Origin: Paracoccaceae bacterium
GTDB lineage: Bacteria > Pseudomonadota > Alphaproteobacteria > Rhodobacterales > Rhodobacteraceae
Direction: 5' to 3'
DNA length: 64,000 bases
NCBI GenBank assembly: GCA_024304985.1
Contig: JAMWZC010000003.1
Location: 208,611 to 272,610 of the forward strand
Both the position numbers and the translations under genes were made by a program. Under the pieces are notes generated by a model. It was not told where the DNA came from and ran no database searches. It saw only the letters and a list, made by a program, of their open reading frames with translations. Of the stretch, positions 54,224-64,000 are shown one piece after another. Position 1 is the stretch's first letter. Each line of letters starts with the position of its first letter.

Positions 54224-56398
54224 ATGACACATGCAGATTTCCTCAAGGCGCCGTATGATGCGCCGGTCCAGATACCTGATCTTGACCTGACCGGTCCGGG
54301 ACGGTTCTACAATCGTGAACTCAGCTGGCTGGGCTTCAACTGGCGTGTGCTGGAAGAGGCCGAGAACCCGCGCGTGCCGCTGCTTGAACGGGTGCGGTTC
54401 CTGTCGATTTCGGCCACGAACCTTGATGAATTCTACACCGTCCGTGTGGCAGGCCTGCGCGAGCTGGCCCATGCAGGCAATACCACCCCTGCCGCAGATG
54501 GCCTGTCGCCCGCCGAACAACTGGTGCTGATCAACGAGGATGCGCGCAACTTGATGATGCGCCAGCAGCAGGTTTTCGATGCGCTGCGCCGCGAGATGGA
54601 AGGGGAACGGATCACCCTGCTGGACCGCCACACCCTGTCGGATGATGACAAGGAAGCGCTTGGCACGATCTTCCTCAACAAGGTCTTTCCGGTCTTGTCA
54701 CCTCTGGCCATCGACCCGGCGCATCCCTTTCCCTTCATCCCCAACACCGGCTTCAGCCTTGCGCTGCAACTGGAACGCCGCCGCGACAAGCGCGCACTGC
54801 GGGCGCTTTTGCCGATCCCGGCACAGATCGCGCGTTTCGTGCCGCTGCCCACAGCAGAGGCGGGTCACCGTTTTCTGCCGCTTGAGGAGCTGCTGCTGCT
54901 GCATGTGGACAGCCTCTTTCCCGGCTATACGGTCAAGGGTCATTGCGCATTCCGTGTGCTGCGCGACAGCGATCTTGAGGTCGAGGAAGAAGCAGAAGAT
55001 CTGGTGCGCGAGTTCGAGACGGCCCTGAAACGCCGCCGCCGGGGCGAGGTTGTGCGGATGAAGATTACCGCAGGTGCCCCCGAAACCCTGCGCCGGATCA
55101 TCATGGAAGAGTTGCACGTCGATACCGATGAGGTGGTCGAGGTGGACGGGATGATCGGCATCGCGGACGTCAAGGAACTGGTGCTGGATGCAAGGCCCGA
55201 CCTGCTCTGGCCGCTGTTCACGCCGCGCGTGCCCGAACGGGTGCAGGATCATGACGGGGACATGTTCGCCGCCATGCGGCAGAAGGACATGCTGCTGCAC
55301 CACCCCTATGAAACCTTCGACATGGTCGTGCGGTTTCTGCAACAGGCGGCCCGTGATCCCGATGTTGTGGCGATCAAGCAAACGCTCTACCGGACCTCGC
55401 GCAACTCGCCCATCGTCGAGGCCCTGTGCGAAGCGGCCGAGGATGGCAAATCCGTCACCGCCTTGGTCGAGTTGAAGGCGCGCTTTGACGAGGCCGCAAA
55501 CATCCGTCAGTCCCGCCGTCTGGAACGCGCGGGGGCGCATGTGGTCTATGGCTTCATCGACCTGAAAACACACGCGAAAATCAGCACCGTGGTGCGCCGC
55601 GAAGGCGACACGCTGGTCACCTATACCCATTACGGCACCGGCAACTATCACCCGATCACCGCGCGCATCTATACGGATCTGTCGCTGTTCACCTGTGATC
55701 CAAAGTTGGGTCGCGATGCCACCAAGGTGTTCAACTACCTGTCGGGCTATGCCCAGCCCGAACATCTGGACAATCTGGCCATCTCACCCATCAGCCTGAA
55801 ACCGCGCCTGCTTGAGATGATCGCGGCCGAGATCGAGCATGCCAAGCAAGGGCGCCCTGCGGAAATCTGGGCCAAGATGAACGCGCTGATCGACCCCGAG
55901 GTGATCGACGCGCTTTACGCGGCCAGTCAGGGCGGCGTGAAGATCAGCCTTGTGATCCGCGGCATCTGTGGCTTGCGTCCCGGCATCAAGGGTCTGTCCG
56001 AGAACATCCGCGTGAAATCCATCATCGGGCGCTTTCTGGAACATTCGCGCATCGTCTGTTTCGGCAATGGCCACGGCCTGCCCTCGAAAAAGGCGCGGGT
56101 CTATATCAGTTCGGCCGACTGGATGGGGCGCAACCTGAACCGCCGTGTGGAAACGCTGGTCGAGATCGAGAATCCCACCGTGAAGGCCCAGATCGTCAGT
56201 CAGATCATGGCGGCCAACATGGCCGATGTCGCGCAAAGCTGGGTCATGCTGCCCGATGGGCATTTTCAGCGCGCCCCCGTGCCCGAAGGGGAATTCGCCT
56301 TCAACTGCCACCGCTTCTTCATGGAAAACCCCTCGCTGTCGGGACGTGGATCGGCGGGTGCAGGTGACGTTCCGAAACTCACCCACACGGATGATTGA
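54224..56398 (+). CDS. ppk1: Polyphosphate kinase 1
   Basis: Product of 724 residues from the ATG at 54224; the frame opens earlier inside hda but without ribosome site. Makes polyphosphate from ATP reversibly. N-terminal [50 protein letters not shown]; phosphatidyl-like domains with [17 protein letters not shown]; the autophosphorylated His is probably H450 in [33 protein letters not shown] follows. Member of an hda-ppk1-ppx unit. Confidence 0.94.
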   Translation: MTHADFLKAPYDAPVQIPDLDLTGPGRFYNRELSWLGFNWRVLEEAENPRVPLLERVRFLSISATNLDEFYTVRVAGLRELAHAGNTTPAADGLSPAEQLVLINEDARNLMMRQQQVFDALRREMEGERITLLDRHTLSDDDKEALGTIFLNKVFPVLSPLAIDPAHPFPFIPNTGFSLALQLERRRDKRALRALLPIPAQIARFVPLPTAEAGHRFLPLEELLLLHVDSLFPGYTVKGHCAFRVLRDSDLEVEEEAEDLVREFETALKRRRRGEVVRMKITAGAPETLRRIIMEELHVDTDEVVEVDGMIGIADVKELVLDARPDLLWPLFTPRVPERVQDHDGDMFAAMRQKDMLLHHPYETFDMVVRFLQQAARDPDVVAIKQTLYRTSRNSPIVEALCEAAEDGKSVTALVELKARFDEAANIRQSRRLERAGAHVVYGFIDLKTHAKISTVVRREGDTLVTYTHYGTGNYHPITARIYTDLSLFTCDPKLGRDATKVFNYLSGYAQPEHLDNLAISPISLKPRLLEMIAAEIEHAKQGRPAEIWAKMNALIDPEVIDALYAASQGGVKISLVIRGICGLRPGIKGLSENIRVKSIIGRFLEHSRIVCFGNGHGLPSKKARVYISSADWMGRNLNRRVETLVEIENPTVKAQIVSQIMAANMADVAQSWVMLPDGHFQRAPVPEGEFAFNCHRFFMENPSLSGRGSAGAGDVPKLTHTDD

Positions 56399-56448
56399 CC
56401 TTCCCGCCCGTTCCAGCGCATTTAGGGAACGGACCAAGGAAAGACGGC

Positions 56449-57993
56449 ATGGACGGCACGACAGAACCCGCCCCGCATGATTGGGGCCCTTTTGGACGGC
56501 CTTTGTTCAATGACGCCTCCTCCCGCGCGCTGGCGCGGGTGGGTGTCGTGGATGTTGGATCGAACTCGGTCCGTCTGGTCGTGTTCGATGGCGCGGCGCG
56601 TTCACCAGCCTATTTCTACAACGAGAAAATCATGTGCGCCCTTGGTGAAGGGCTGGCCGAAACCGGTCGCCTGAACCCGCGTGGCCGTATCCGCGCGCTC
56701 GACGCCTTGCGCCGGTTCCAGAAACTGGCCGAGGGCATGGATATCGCGCCCCTGACGGCTGTCGCCACAGCCGCCATGCGCGAGGCCGAGGATGGGCCGG
56801 AATTTCAGGCCCTGATCGAAGCGGAAACCGGCCTGAAGCTTTGGGTCGTCGATGGCGAGGAAGAGGCCCGCCTGTCCGCGCAAGGCGTGCTTCTGGGCTG
56901 GCCCGGCTCCTACGGGCTGGTCTGCGACATCGGCGGCGCGTCGATGGAACTGGCCGAGATCGCAGGTGGCCACGTGGGCCGCCGTGTCACCTCGCCGCTG
57001 GGCCCGCTCAAGCTGCGGTCTGTGCCGGGAGGCAAGAAGGGCCGCAAGGCCCATATCAAGGCGGTGCTGGAAAATCTGGCCGAAACGCTGGGACCGCAAA
57101 AGAACCGCCTGTTTCTTGTGGGCGGCTCGTGGCGCGCGATTGCCCGGATCGACATGGAACGACGCGGATATCCCCTGCATGTGCTGCATGAATACAGGAT
57201 GAGCGCGAAATCCATCAGTGCCACCATTGATTACATCAACGCCAATGATCCTGTCGAATTGCGCAACCGCTGCGGCGTTTCCGCCGCACGGATGGACCTT
57301 GTGCCGCTGGCCTGCGAGGTGCTCAAGGCCGTAGTCAAGACCTTCCAGCCGCGCGACATCGCCGTCTCCAGCTACGGCATCCGCGAGGGGATGCTCTACG
57401 AGCAGATGCCGCAATCCCTGCGCGACCGTGACCCGCTGATTGAATCGTGCTATTTCGCCGAAGCCAAGGATGCCCGCCTGCCCGGTTTCGGCAAGCAGCT
57501 TTACGAATTCATCCTGCCGCTGTTCAAATCCGCGCCGCTGGAACGCAAACGCCTGATCCAGGCCGCCTGCCTGCTGCATGACGTGAGCTGGCGCGCGCAT
57601 CCCGATTACCGCGCCGAGGTCTGTTTCGACAATGCCACGCGCGCCAATCTGGGTGGATTGAAGCACTCCGAACGCGTGTTTCTGGGGCTCGCGCTGCTGC
57701 ACCGCTACTCCAACAAGCGCGAAGGCACGCGGTTCGAACCGATGTTCAAGCTGGTGGACGAGGCCGCCATGCATCAGGCCGAAGTCGTGGGCAAGGCGAT
57801 GCGGTTCGGCGCGATGCTCTGGCTGCAAAGAAACGCGCCGATGGGCCAGTTGCGGTGGTTCCCGAAAAAGAAACTGCTGGAACTGCACCTGACCGAAGCG
57901 GCAAGCCCGCTTTTCGGCGAAGTGGCAGAAGCGCGGTTCCTGTCGCTGGCCGCGTCCTTGGGCGCGCAGACGGATGTGCGGATCAAGGGCTGA
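56449..57993 (+). CDS. ppx: Exopolyphosphatase (Ppx/GppA family)
   Basis: Product of 514 residues from the ATG at 56449, preceded by AAGGAAAG. Hydrolyses polyphosphate from the end, or pppGpp. Acetate-kinase-like ATPase fold: VGVVDVGSNSVRLVVFDG, ATAAMREAEDG, GEEEARLSAQGVLLGWP, VCDIGGASMELAEI. A C-terminal HD-like region (LIQAACLLHDVSWRAHPDYRAEV). Close coupling to ppk1 suggests control of polyphosphate balance; the enzyme could also act on pppGpp. Confidence 0.92.
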   Translation: MDGTTEPAPHDWGPFGRPLFNDASSRALARVGVVDVGSNSVRLVVFDGAARSPAYFYNEKIMCALGEGLAETGRLNPRGRIRALDALRRFQKLAEGMDIAPLTAVATAAMREAEDGPEFQALIEAETGLKLWVVDGEEEARLSAQGVLLGWPGSYGLVCDIGGASMELAEIAGGHVGRRVTSPLGPLKLRSVPGGKKGRKAHIKAVLENLAETLGPQKNRLFLVGGSWRAIARIDMERRGYPLHVLHEYRMSAKSISATIDYINANDPVELRNRCGVSAARMDLVPLACEVLKAVVKTFQPRDIAVSSYGIREGMLYEQMPQSLRDRDPLIESCYFAEAKDARLPGFGKQLYEFILPLFKSAPLERKRLIQAACLLHDVSWRAHPDYRAEVCFDNATRANLGGLKHSERVFLGLALLHRYSNKREGTRFEPMFKLVDEAAMHQAEVVGKAMRFGAMLWLQRNAPMGQLRWFPKKKLLELHLTEAASPLFGEVAEARFLSLAASLGAQTDVRIKG

Positions 57994-58005
57994 GACCGGG
58001 CGGCG

Positions 58006-58404
58006 TCAGATGTCGATCTCACCGTCCTGCGGGGGTGGCAAGGGTCCGGCCTCGGGTTTGCGGCGGATGATGATATCCCCATTGGGCAGCAGTTCGGGCG
58101 CCTGATAGGCAGACAGATCCCCGACACGGTCCAGCAACGCGGCCATGGCCGGCCCCATCTCTTGCAAAAACTCCTGCATCGCGGGCCCCATCGTCGCCAG
58201 CATGTCGCCCAGATCACGCAGCGCGGGTTCCATCTCGCGGCGCATGCCGTCCAGAAACATCCGCGCGCCCCGTTCCATCAGGCTCAGCCCCTCATCTGCG
58301 CTGTCCTGCGTGGGGGGCTCGGACGGGGCATCATCCTGCGCCTGTAGCGGTGCCACAGCCAGCATGAGGGCCATAAGGCCGGCAAGAGCAAAGGTCTGTT
58401 TCAT
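58006..58404 (-). CDS. Small secreted protein of unknown function
   Basis: Product of 132 residues from the ATG at 58404. Signal peptide MKQTFALAGLMALMLAVAPLQAQ, then an acidic linker, an amphipathic helical block (LMERGARMFLDGMRREMEPALRDLGDMLATMGPAMQEFLQEMGPAMAALLD) rich in Met, and a short conserved tail YQAPELLPNGDIIIRRKPEAGP. I recall similar proteins across Rhodobacterales, without a reliable function. Converges on ppx. Confidence 0.78.
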   Translation of the reverse strand: MKQTFALAGLMALMLAVAPLQAQDDAPSEPPTQDSADEGLSLMERGARMFLDGMRREMEPALRDLGDMLATMGPAMQEFLQEMGPAMAALLDRVGDLSAYQAPELLPNGDIIIRRKPEAGPLPPPQDGEIDI

Positions 58405-58440
58405 CCCATCAATATAGGGCAGAACCATCCTGCTGATAAG

Positions 58441-59469
58441 TCACAGATCAATATCCAGCGTCACCGGATAGTGATCCGACGCGTCGATCAGCGCGTCGCG
58501 CAGTTCCGGCACATGCCAGCAGGACGGATCATTGAACGGATGCCATATCCGCCAGCGCGGACGTTTGTCCATCAGATCGGGCGAGATCATGATATAGTCC
58601 AGCAGCGCCTCGAGATACCGATCCTCGTGCTGGATAAAAAAGCGCGCGCTTGTGGGGCTGGCCATGCCGGGCCGTCGTTGGACCGCCTCGCGCGCATGGG
58701 GGTCGAACAGCCCGCGGTCGCCCGCAGGCCCCATCACGACCTCGACCGACGAGCGGCCGAACAGACCTTCATATTCATCCAACCCCGGACCGTCGTTCAG
58801 ATCACCCAGCAGGATCAGGCTCTCGCCCTGATCCAGATGCCACGCCACGCGACGCCGCAGCCAGACCGCCTGTGCCATCTGCTTGCGCCGATTTGCGATC
58901 GCCAGACGCATCACCGCATCATGCCCCCGCGCGCCATGCGGAGCCTTCGATTTCAGATGCGCTCCGATCATCCGCAACACATCGCCCCGCGCCGTGACCA
59001 GCTCCAGCTCCAGCGGCGGCTTGGAAAAGCTGATCAGATCTTCCGTCCCGTCCAGATCAAGGTCGATCCGCAACACCCCGTCAAAGCGCGGATCACTGTC
59101 CGACCCTTTCTTTCCGGTGGCTTCCCCCAAAGGGTCATGCCGCGGCGTCACCACGAAAGGGTCGAACATCAGCGCAATTTCCTGCTGCGTGTCGTTGGGA
59201 AAGCCGATGATCGACTGTTTCGTGCGCAGATCAAAAATCGCGGCAAAGCGCTCCAGCGCTGTCACCGTGGACCGTCGCCCATTGTGGTCCGGCGCTTCGA
59301 TCACCATCACCAAATCCGCATTCAACGCGGTAAAGACAATCCCCAGCGCCTCAAGCTGCCGCGCCCGGCTGATCCCCTGCCGTCCTGAAGGCTCATCGTC
59401 GGCAAAGGGTTGGCCCGCATCATCGAACAGGGAATTGAACCACTCGACGTTATATGTCGCGATCCGCAT
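58441..59469 (-). CDS. Endonuclease/exonuclease/phosphatase family protein
   Basis: Product of 342 residues. EEP landmarks: ATYNVEWFNSLF at the start, VMVIEAPDHNGR, ILLGDLNDGPG (metal and catalytic Asp/Asn), and SDHYPVTLD near the end. No signal peptide. Substrate could be DNA, phospholipid or nucleotide-like; not resolved. Its ATG overlaps the stop of the DjlA-like gene. Confidence 0.87.
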   Translation of the reverse strand: MRIATYNVEWFNSLFDDAGQPFADDEPSGRQGISRARQLEALGIVFTALNADLVMVIEAPDHNGRRSTVTALERFAAIFDLRTKQSIIGFPNDTQQEIALMFDPFVVTPRHDPLGEATGKKGSDSDPRFDGVLRIDLDLDGTEDLISFSKPPLELELVTARGDVLRMIGAHLKSKAPHGARGHDAVMRLAIANRRKQMAQAVWLRRRVAWHLDQGESLILLGDLNDGPGLDEYEGLFGRSSVEVVMGPAGDRGLFDPHAREAVQRRPGMASPTSARFFIQHEDRYLEALLDYIMISPDLMDKRPRWRIWHPFNDPSCWHVPELRDALIDASDHYPVTLDIDL

Positions 59470-60149
59470 CAGCCACGCGCCGCCTCGATCTCGGACCAGG
59501 CACGGTTGATATCAACCATGCGCCGCTCGGCCAGCTGCACGGCTTCTTCCGGCAGGCCGCGCGCCACCATCGCATCGGGATGAGTCTCACGCACCAGCCG
59601 CTTCCATGCGGCACGGATCTGGTCCATCGGCATATCGGGGCTGACGCCCAGGATGTCATAGGGATCACCCATGGCATCGGGGACAAAACGACCGCGCAGG
59701 CTGCGGAAACGCGCTTCCGGCAGGCCGAACGCGTCGGCCACCTCGGCCAGAAAATCATTCTCGGACGGGTGATAGCGCCCATCGGCCACAGCGATGTGAA
59801 ACAACCCCTCCATCACATCGCAAAGCGTTTCGCTGTCCTCGCCGAACATGGCGCGGATCTTGGCGGCATAGGCGCGGTAGCCCGCCACATCCTGCCGCGC
59901 CAGATTGAAAACGCGCGCCGCGTCCTTTTCATCTTCGGGCGGGATATGAAACACCTCGCGAAAGGCCGCCACCTCGTCGCGGGTCACCTGTCCGTCGGCC
60001 TTGGCCATCTTGGCCCCCAGCGCGATCACCGCGATCGTAAAGGCGACAGAACGCTCGGGCGGGGTGCTCAGCCGGTCAAAGACCGCGCTCAGCCCCTCGC
60101 CCGAGGCCAAGGCGCCCAGCGCGTCCATGATGCGGGTCCAGATCGACAT
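59469..60149 (-). CDS. TerB plus J-domain protein (DjlA-like)
   Basis: Product of 226 residues if started at the ATG at 60149; a GTG six bases earlier also fits. A TerB-like helical domain (about 35-150) with AKADGQVTRDEVAAFREVF and AVADGRYHPSENDFLAEV, acidic metal-like repeats. The C-terminal J domain DPYDILGVSPDMPMDQIRAAWKRLVRETHPD has the HPD tripeptide needed to stimulate DnaK. E. coli DjlA has an N-terminal membrane helix that I do not see here, so this may be cytosolic. Confidence 0.88.
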   Translation of the reverse strand: MSIWTRIMDALGALASGEGLSAVFDRLSTPPERSVAFTIAVIALGAKMAKADGQVTRDEVAAFREVFHIPPEDEKDAARVFNLARQDVAGYRAYAAKIRAMFGEDSETLCDVMEGLFHIAVADGRYHPSENDFLAEVADAFGLPEARFRSLRGRFVPDAMGDPYDILGVSPDMPMDQIRAAWKRLVRETHPDAMVARGLPEEAVQLAERRMVDINRAWSEIEAARG

Positions 60150-60203
60150 GGGCACTACCCTATCCTGTCACCTTTGCGCTGTCAGCGGGGATCGGGATTT
60201 GGA

Positions 60204-60692
60204 TCAGAGGATTTTCTGCATCAACACAAGATCCATCCAGCGCCCGAACTTGTGCCCCACTTCGGGCAGTCTGGCCACTTCGGCAAAGCCAACCGAGCGG
60301 TGGAAGGCGATCCCCGCCGGGTTCTCGGCGCTGACTCCGGCCCAAAGCGAATGCACACCAGCCGCCCTGGCGTGATCCTCAAGCGCCGCCATCAGGGCGC
60401 GCCCGACCCCGCGCCCGCGCGCAGCAGGGGCCAGAATGATCGAATGTTCCATGGTCCTGGCATATCCCGGGCCATTGCGGAACTGAAAGTAGGTCGCAAA
60501 CCCAAGAAGCTCCCCAGCCTCTTCGGCCAAAAGGAACAGCTTGCCCTCGGCCGCGCGGACAGCGAAATCGGCGGCCAATCCGTCCGGCGTCTTCTCAAGC
60601 GTGGTGAAGGTGGCCGCTGTCTCGCGTATCACCGGGTTCCAGATCGCCGCCACCGCAGGGGCGTCGCGCGCCTCGGCGGGCCGCAGGATCAT
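60204..60692 (-). CDS. GNAT acetyltransferase, phosphinothricin-type
   Basis: Product of 162 residues from the ATG at 60692, which overlaps the VOC gene stop. [37 protein letters not shown] is typical of the pat/MddA group, as are [24 protein letters not shown] (acetyl-CoA loop) and [43 protein letters not shown]. Such enzymes acetylate methionine sulfoximine or related amino acids. Native substrate unknown. Confidence 0.87.
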   Translation of the reverse strand: MILRPAEARDAPAVAAIWNPVIRETAATFTTLEKTPDGLAADFAVRAAEGKLFLLAEEAGELLGFATYFQFRNGPGYARTMEHSIILAPAARGRGVGRALMAALEDHARAAGVHSLWAGVSAENPAGIAFHRSVGFAEVARLPEVGHKFGRWMDLVLMQKIL

Positions 60693-61303
60693 GCCAGCAC
60701 CCGCAGACCATGCGGTGTATCGATCTCCGCGCGCAATCCCATGTCCGACCCCGCCTCGACCACCACACGGGGATCGCTCAGCATCCCGGTCAGCGCCGCG
60801 CGCAGTCCCGCTGCATCGGGATGCGTCGCGATCAACCGCCGCAACCGACAGCCAGAGCGGGCCAGCCGCGCCGCCGGATGCGCACCGTGCCACTGGATCA
60901 GCGCAGGGAACGCGCCGTCGAACGGCATCCGCCCATCCGCTGCCACCGCCATACGCCAGCGAAGGTCACCGCGCGCCAGTTCAACAGGCGCACCCGCGCT
61001 GGCCGGGGCCTGCGCCAATGTTCGCTCCAGATTGTCGCAGCGACAGATCCAAGTCCCCAGACGCGGCGCGCCCCTGAACCGGTCCAGATCGAACCACCGG
61101 GGCACGGCGGGCGGCGCAGCGGCGGGATCGACCGCGATCACCTCAAGATAAAGCCCATCCTCCAGCCCCAACAGCAGGTTATGCGTGCCGAAATGCGCGT
61201 GCTGCCCGCCCGGCTGCAAGGCCACGCCCAGCGCCGCCTCCACATGGACCCGCCCCGCCTCAAGCGTGTCGGCGGCGACGGCAAGGTGGTCAATCTCCAG
61301 CAT
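60689..61303 (-). CDS. VOC / glyoxalase-like protein
   Basis: Product of 204 residues from the ATG at 61303 ([47 protein letters not shown]). The N-terminal beta-alpha-beta module with [12 protein letters not shown] and YLEVIAVDP is of the glyoxalase-like domain 3 type. A possible second half is weaker. No known substrate. The frame is open upstream through the repeat element, but that leader is not protein-like. Confidence 0.82.
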   Translation of the reverse strand: MLEIDHLAVAADTLEAGRVHVEAALGVALQPGGQHAHFGTHNLLLGLEDGLYLEVIAVDPAAAPPAVPRWFDLDRFRGAPRLGTWICRCDNLERTLAQAPASAGAPVELARGDLRWRMAVAADGRMPFDGAFPALIQWHGAHPAARLARSGCRLRRLIATHPDAAGLRAALTGMLSDPRVVVEAGSDMGLRAEIDTPHGLRVLA

Positions 61304-61310
61304 CTGCGCG

Positions 61311-61332
61311 TCTTCTTCTTGCAAAAATATCC
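61311..61332 (-). repeat. GGATATTT-n2-GCAAGAAGAA element, copy 6
   Basis: On the minus strand it reads GGATATTT-TT-GCAAGAAGAAGA, one spacer base shorter than the other copies. It lies 51 bases after the methylmalonyl-CoA mutase stop codon in that gene's sense direction, and eight bases before the VOC gene start. Confidence 0.75.
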
Positions 61333-61340
61333 TCGGGGGG

Positions 61341-61375
61341 TGTCCCGCAGGGACAAGGGGGGCAGACAGCCCCCC
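61341..61375 (-). terminator. Twin hairpins after the mutase gene, part of the composite repeat
   Basis: On the minus strand GGGGGGCTGTCTGCCCCCC (61357-61375) is followed by TGTCCC-TGC-GGGACA (61341-61355) and CCCCCCGAGGAT. The first stem equals that at 6699-6717. It starts nine bases past the mutase stop codon, a fitting place for termination. Confidence 0.65.
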
Positions 61376-61383
61376 TCTCGCTC

Positions 61384-63513
61384 TCAACCGCGCGCCTCAC
61401 GGATCAGGCGCAGAATATCCTGTGCGGCGTCAGGAATGTTCGTGCCGGGGCCAAAAATCGCCTTCACGCCCGCTTTCTTCAGGAAATCATAGTCCTGCTG
61501 CGGGATCACACCGCCGCAGATCACGATGATATCCCCCGCATCCTTGGCCTTGAGCGCCGCGATCAACTGCGGCGCCAACGTCTTGTGACCTGCGGCCTGA
61601 CTGCTGATACCCACCACATGGACGTCATTGTCGACAGCATCCTGCGCGGCTTCCTCGGGCGTCTGGAAAAGCGGCCCGACATCCACGTCAAAGCCGATAT
61701 CGGCAAAAGCCGTGGCGATGACCTTGGCGCCCCGGTCATGACCATCCTGCCCCATCTTGACGACCAGCATCCGGGGGCGACGCCCCTCTTCTTCCGCGAA
61801 AGCCTCGACCGAGGCCTGAATGGCGGCAAAACCGGCATCGCCCTCATAAGCCGCGCCATAGACACCTGCCAATGTCTTTACCTCGGCGCGGTGACGGCCA
61901 AAAACCTTTTCCATGCTCATGCTGATCTCTCCCACCGTTGCGCGTGCGCGGGCGGCCTCGACCGCCGCCTCCAGAAGATTGCCACCCTCAGCCGCGCGGC
62001 GCTCCACTTCGGCCAGCGCCGCCTGACAGGCCGCCTCGTCGCGGCTGGCGCGGATCCGTTCCAGACGCGCAACCTGGCTGACCCGCACGGCGGCATTGTC
62101 GATATCCATGATGTCGATCGGGTCTTCCTTGTCCTTGCGGTACTTGTTGACCCCCACGATCACCTCGGTGCCGCGGTCGATCCGGGCCTGCCGCGTGGCC
62201 GCCGTCTCCTCGATCCGGAGCTTGGGCATCCCCGTGGCGACCGCCTTGGTCATGCCGCCCATCGCCTCGACCTCTTCTATCAGGGCCCAAGCCTTTTCCG
62301 CCAGTTCATGGGTCAGGCTTTCGACATAGTAACTGCCCGCCAGCGGGTCGATCACATTGGTGATCCCGGTTTCTTCCTGCAGGATCAATTGCGTGTTGCG
62401 CGCGATGCGGGCCGCGAATTCGGTGGGCAGGGCTATCGCCTCATCCAGAGCGTTGGTGTGCAAGGACTGCGTGCCGCCCAGAACAGCCGACATCGCCTCA
62501 TAGGCGGTGCGGATCACGTTGTTATAGGGGTCCTGCTCCTGCAAGCTTACGCCGCTTGTCTGACAATGTGTACGTAACATCGAGGATTGCGGGTTCTTGG
62601 GGTTGAATTCGGCCATGATGCGGTGCCACAGCAGCCGCGCCGCACGCAGCTTGGCGGCTTCCATGAAGAAGTTCATGCCGATGGCAAAGAAAAAGGACAG
62701 CCGTCCCGCGAACTTGTCCACATCCATCCCCGCCGCGATCGCCGCGAGCACATATTCGCGCCCGTCGGCCAGCGTATAGGCCAGCTCCTGCACAAGGTTC
62801 GCGCCGGCCTCCTGCATGTGATAGCCGGAAATCGAGATCGAGTTGAACTTCGGCATCTCGTCCGAGGTATACTGAATGATGTCCGAAATGATCCGCATCG
62901 AAGGTTCGGGCGGGTAGATATAGGTGTTGCGGACCATGAACTCCTTGAGGATGTCGTTCTGGATCGTCCCCGACAGCACCGAGCGGTGATGGCCCTGTTC
63001 CTCGCCGGTGACGATGAAATTGGCCAGGATGGGGATGACCGCGCCGTTCATGGTCATCGACACCGACACCTTGTCCAGCGGGATGCCGTCGAACAGGATC
63101 TTCATGTCCTCGACACTGTCGATGGCCACACCGGCCTTGCCCACATCGCCCACAACGCGGGGATGATCGCTGTCATAGCCGCGATGCGTGGCCAGATCAA
63201 AGGCCACCGACACGCCCTGTTGCCCCGCCGCCAGCGCCTTGCGGTAAAAGGCATTGCTTTCCTCGGCGGTGGAAAAGCCCGCATATTGGCGGATCGTCCA
63301 GGGACGGCCCGCATACATCGTGGCCTTCACCCCGCGCGTGTAGGGCGCGAAACCCGGAAGGCTGCCCAGATGCGGCAGGTCCTTTGCATCCTCATCGGTA
63401 TAGAGCGGCTGGACAGCAATCCCTTCCAGCGTGTTCCAGGTCAGATCCTCAAGGGGCCTGTCGCGCAGTTCCTTCTGCGCCAGGTCACGCCACGCGTCCT
63501 TCTTGCTGGTCAT
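61384..63513 (-). CDS. scpA: Methylmalonyl-CoA mutase
   Basis: Product of 709 residues, full length. Interconverts methylmalonyl-CoA and succinyl-CoA with adenosylcobalamin. The TIM-barrel domain has [30 protein letters not shown] and [26 protein letters not shown]; the C-terminal cobalamin-binding domain has the DxHxxG motif in [16 protein letters not shown], and [19 protein letters not shown]. Part of the ethylmalonyl-CoA or propionyl-CoA pathway in this group. The upstream gene overlaps its start by 29 bases. Confidence 0.96.
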   Translation of the reverse strand: MTSKKDAWRDLAQKELRDRPLEDLTWNTLEGIAVQPLYTDEDAKDLPHLGSLPGFAPYTRGVKATMYAGRPWTIRQYAGFSTAEESNAFYRKALAAGQQGVSVAFDLATHRGYDSDHPRVVGDVGKAGVAIDSVEDMKILFDGIPLDKVSVSMTMNGAVIPILANFIVTGEEQGHHRSVLSGTIQNDILKEFMVRNTYIYPPEPSMRIISDIIQYTSDEMPKFNSISISGYHMQEAGANLVQELAYTLADGREYVLAAIAAGMDVDKFAGRLSFFFAIGMNFFMEAAKLRAARLLWHRIMAEFNPKNPQSSMLRTHCQTSGVSLQEQDPYNNVIRTAYEAMSAVLGGTQSLHTNALDEAIALPTEFAARIARNTQLILQEETGITNVIDPLAGSYYVESLTHELAEKAWALIEEVEAMGGMTKAVATGMPKLRIEETAATRQARIDRGTEVIVGVNKYRKDKEDPIDIMDIDNAAVRVSQVARLERIRASRDEAACQAALAEVERRAAEGGNLLEAAVEAARARATVGEISMSMEKVFGRHRAEVKTLAGVYGAAYEGDAGFAAIQASVEAFAEEEGRRPRMLVVKMGQDGHDRGAKVIATAFADIGFDVDVGPLFQTPEEAAQDAVDNDVHVVGISSQAAGHKTLAPQLIAALKAKDAGDIIVICGGVIPQQDYDFLKKAGVKAIFGPGTNIPDAAQDILRLIREARG

Positions 63514-64000
63514 TGTCTTGTCCTCTTGTCAGTGGGTCGTGCTGCGGGCTTGTGCCCGTCTGATCGCACGTTTTCTCGGTCATGAGTGTCGCCAGCCCAT
63601 CGGCACCGGCGGCCAGCCAGAACAGATCGTCCTGATAAAGTTCGCGCAGTCTTGATTTCTGGGTGGGGTTGAAAGGGTCGTACCGCCCCTCGCCCGGCCC
63701 CAGAGCCGCAGGATCCTGTCCGCGCAAGACCAGGCACTGACGCAACGCCGCCATGTCCGGCCCGCGATTGAGCCACAGCCTGTGCTGAAACAACGGTGCC
63801 GCGACCGCGCCCGCCGTCATGATGTGCAAGCGCTGCTCGGGCAGGCCGCCATAGGTTTCGTGCGGCAAGACCAGCAACTCCACCCCCGGCAGAGCACAGG
63901 ACAGATCCGTGATGATGTCGCGCCACCCCCGTTTTTGGACAGAGATCGCCTCCAGCATCCCCGGTTCGGGCAGCGCATGGCCGCGCGCGATTCCATAGGC
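63485..64000 (-). CDS. Unknown protein, cut by the right window edge
   Basis: The frame stays open to the last base and reads [14 protein letters not shown] before [15 protein letters not shown], so the gene begins outside the window. The visible C-terminal part is about 171 residues, with [38 protein letters not shown] and the closing block [23 protein letters not shown], which resembles the end of some sulfotransferase-like proteins. I do not recognise the family with certainty. It overlaps the mutase start by 29 bases, so the two are co-expressed. Confidence 0.75.
   Translation of the reverse strand, partial: AYGIARGHALPEPGMLEAISVQKRGWRDIITDLSCALPGVELLVLPHETYGGLPEQRLHIMTAGAVAAPLFQHRLWLNRGPDMAALRQCLVLRGQDPAALGPGEGRYDPFNPTQKSRLRELYQDDLFWLAAGADGLATLMTEKTCDQTGTSPQHDPLTRGQDNDQQEGRVA

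Overview
The window is a GC-rich chromosomal segment of an alphaproteobacterium, almost certainly Rhodobacterales (Rhodobacteraceae or Roseobacteraceae). Three things point there: the aa3 oxidase cluster order ctaC-ctaB-small membrane gene-ctaG-ctaE-SURF1-thrC-M16 peptidase, the order of the Tad pilus genes, and the short ProS. Family-level placement is inference from gene content; the genus cannot be read from the sequence. I see no tRNA, rRNA, CRISPR, insertion sequence or prophage. Genes are closely packed, often with ATGA-type stop/start overlaps, and coding density is high.

Layout. 1-1800: a repeat-rich end holding a 55-bp direct repeat, REP-like hairpins, an apparent 3' fragment of ptsP, a secreted PRC-barrel protein with a long TDAP-repeat tail, and a 54-residue basic protein. 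1800-9800: housekeeping and metabolism (aspartate dehydrogenase plus cupin, EcsC, acetyltransferases, flavin reductase, mtnP and apt purine salvage, FAD-linked oxidase, periplasmic metallo-beta-lactamase fold protein). 9777-16707: a minus-strand run from ctaC through cytochrome oxidase assembly to thrC and an M16 peptidase. 16900-23899: tldD, dprA, topA, scoAB. 24016-37778: a lytic transglycosylase, then a Tad (Flp) pilus locus with two small pilins, cpaB, cpaC, an OmpA lipoprotein, cpaE, cpaF, tadB, tadC, two TPR lipoproteins, a prepilin peptidase and an AAA+ ATPase. 37818-45018: DUF1007 plus Ni/Co-type exporter, ppk2, two alpha/beta hydrolases, parE. 45067-48697: a DUF1194 protein, three tandem paralogous monohaem cytochromes c, thioesterase, YdcZ transporter, DUF3047. 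48792-57993: lolDC, proS, an AI-2E-family permease, hda, ppk1, ppx. 58006-64000: small secreted protein, EEP nuclease, DjlA-like chaperone, GNAT, VOC protein, methylmalonyl-CoA mutase and a gene cut by the window edge.

Functional links. mtnP releases adenine and the neighbouring apt salvages it. The ctaC-to-SURF1 genes make subunits, haem and copper delivery for one oxidase; the catalytic subunit ctaD is not here. The Tad genes supply pilin, leader peptidase, inner-membrane motor, secretin and outer-membrane accessories, but no tadE/F/G is present. hda-ppk1-ppx form a compact unit with both polyphosphate synthesis and breakdown, and ppk2 lies about 14 kb away.

Regulatory and repeat signals are the most interesting layer. 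Three FNR-type palindromes (two perfect, one with one mismatch) sit between ctaC and tldD, upstream of ppk2, and upstream of the cytochrome c triplet. CtrA-like boxes precede dprA and the Tad pilins. Six copies of a short element (GGATATTT-n3-GCAAGAAGAA) all lie just downstream of a stop codon in the same orientation relative to that gene, and two of them belong to a larger hairpin-bearing composite repeat.
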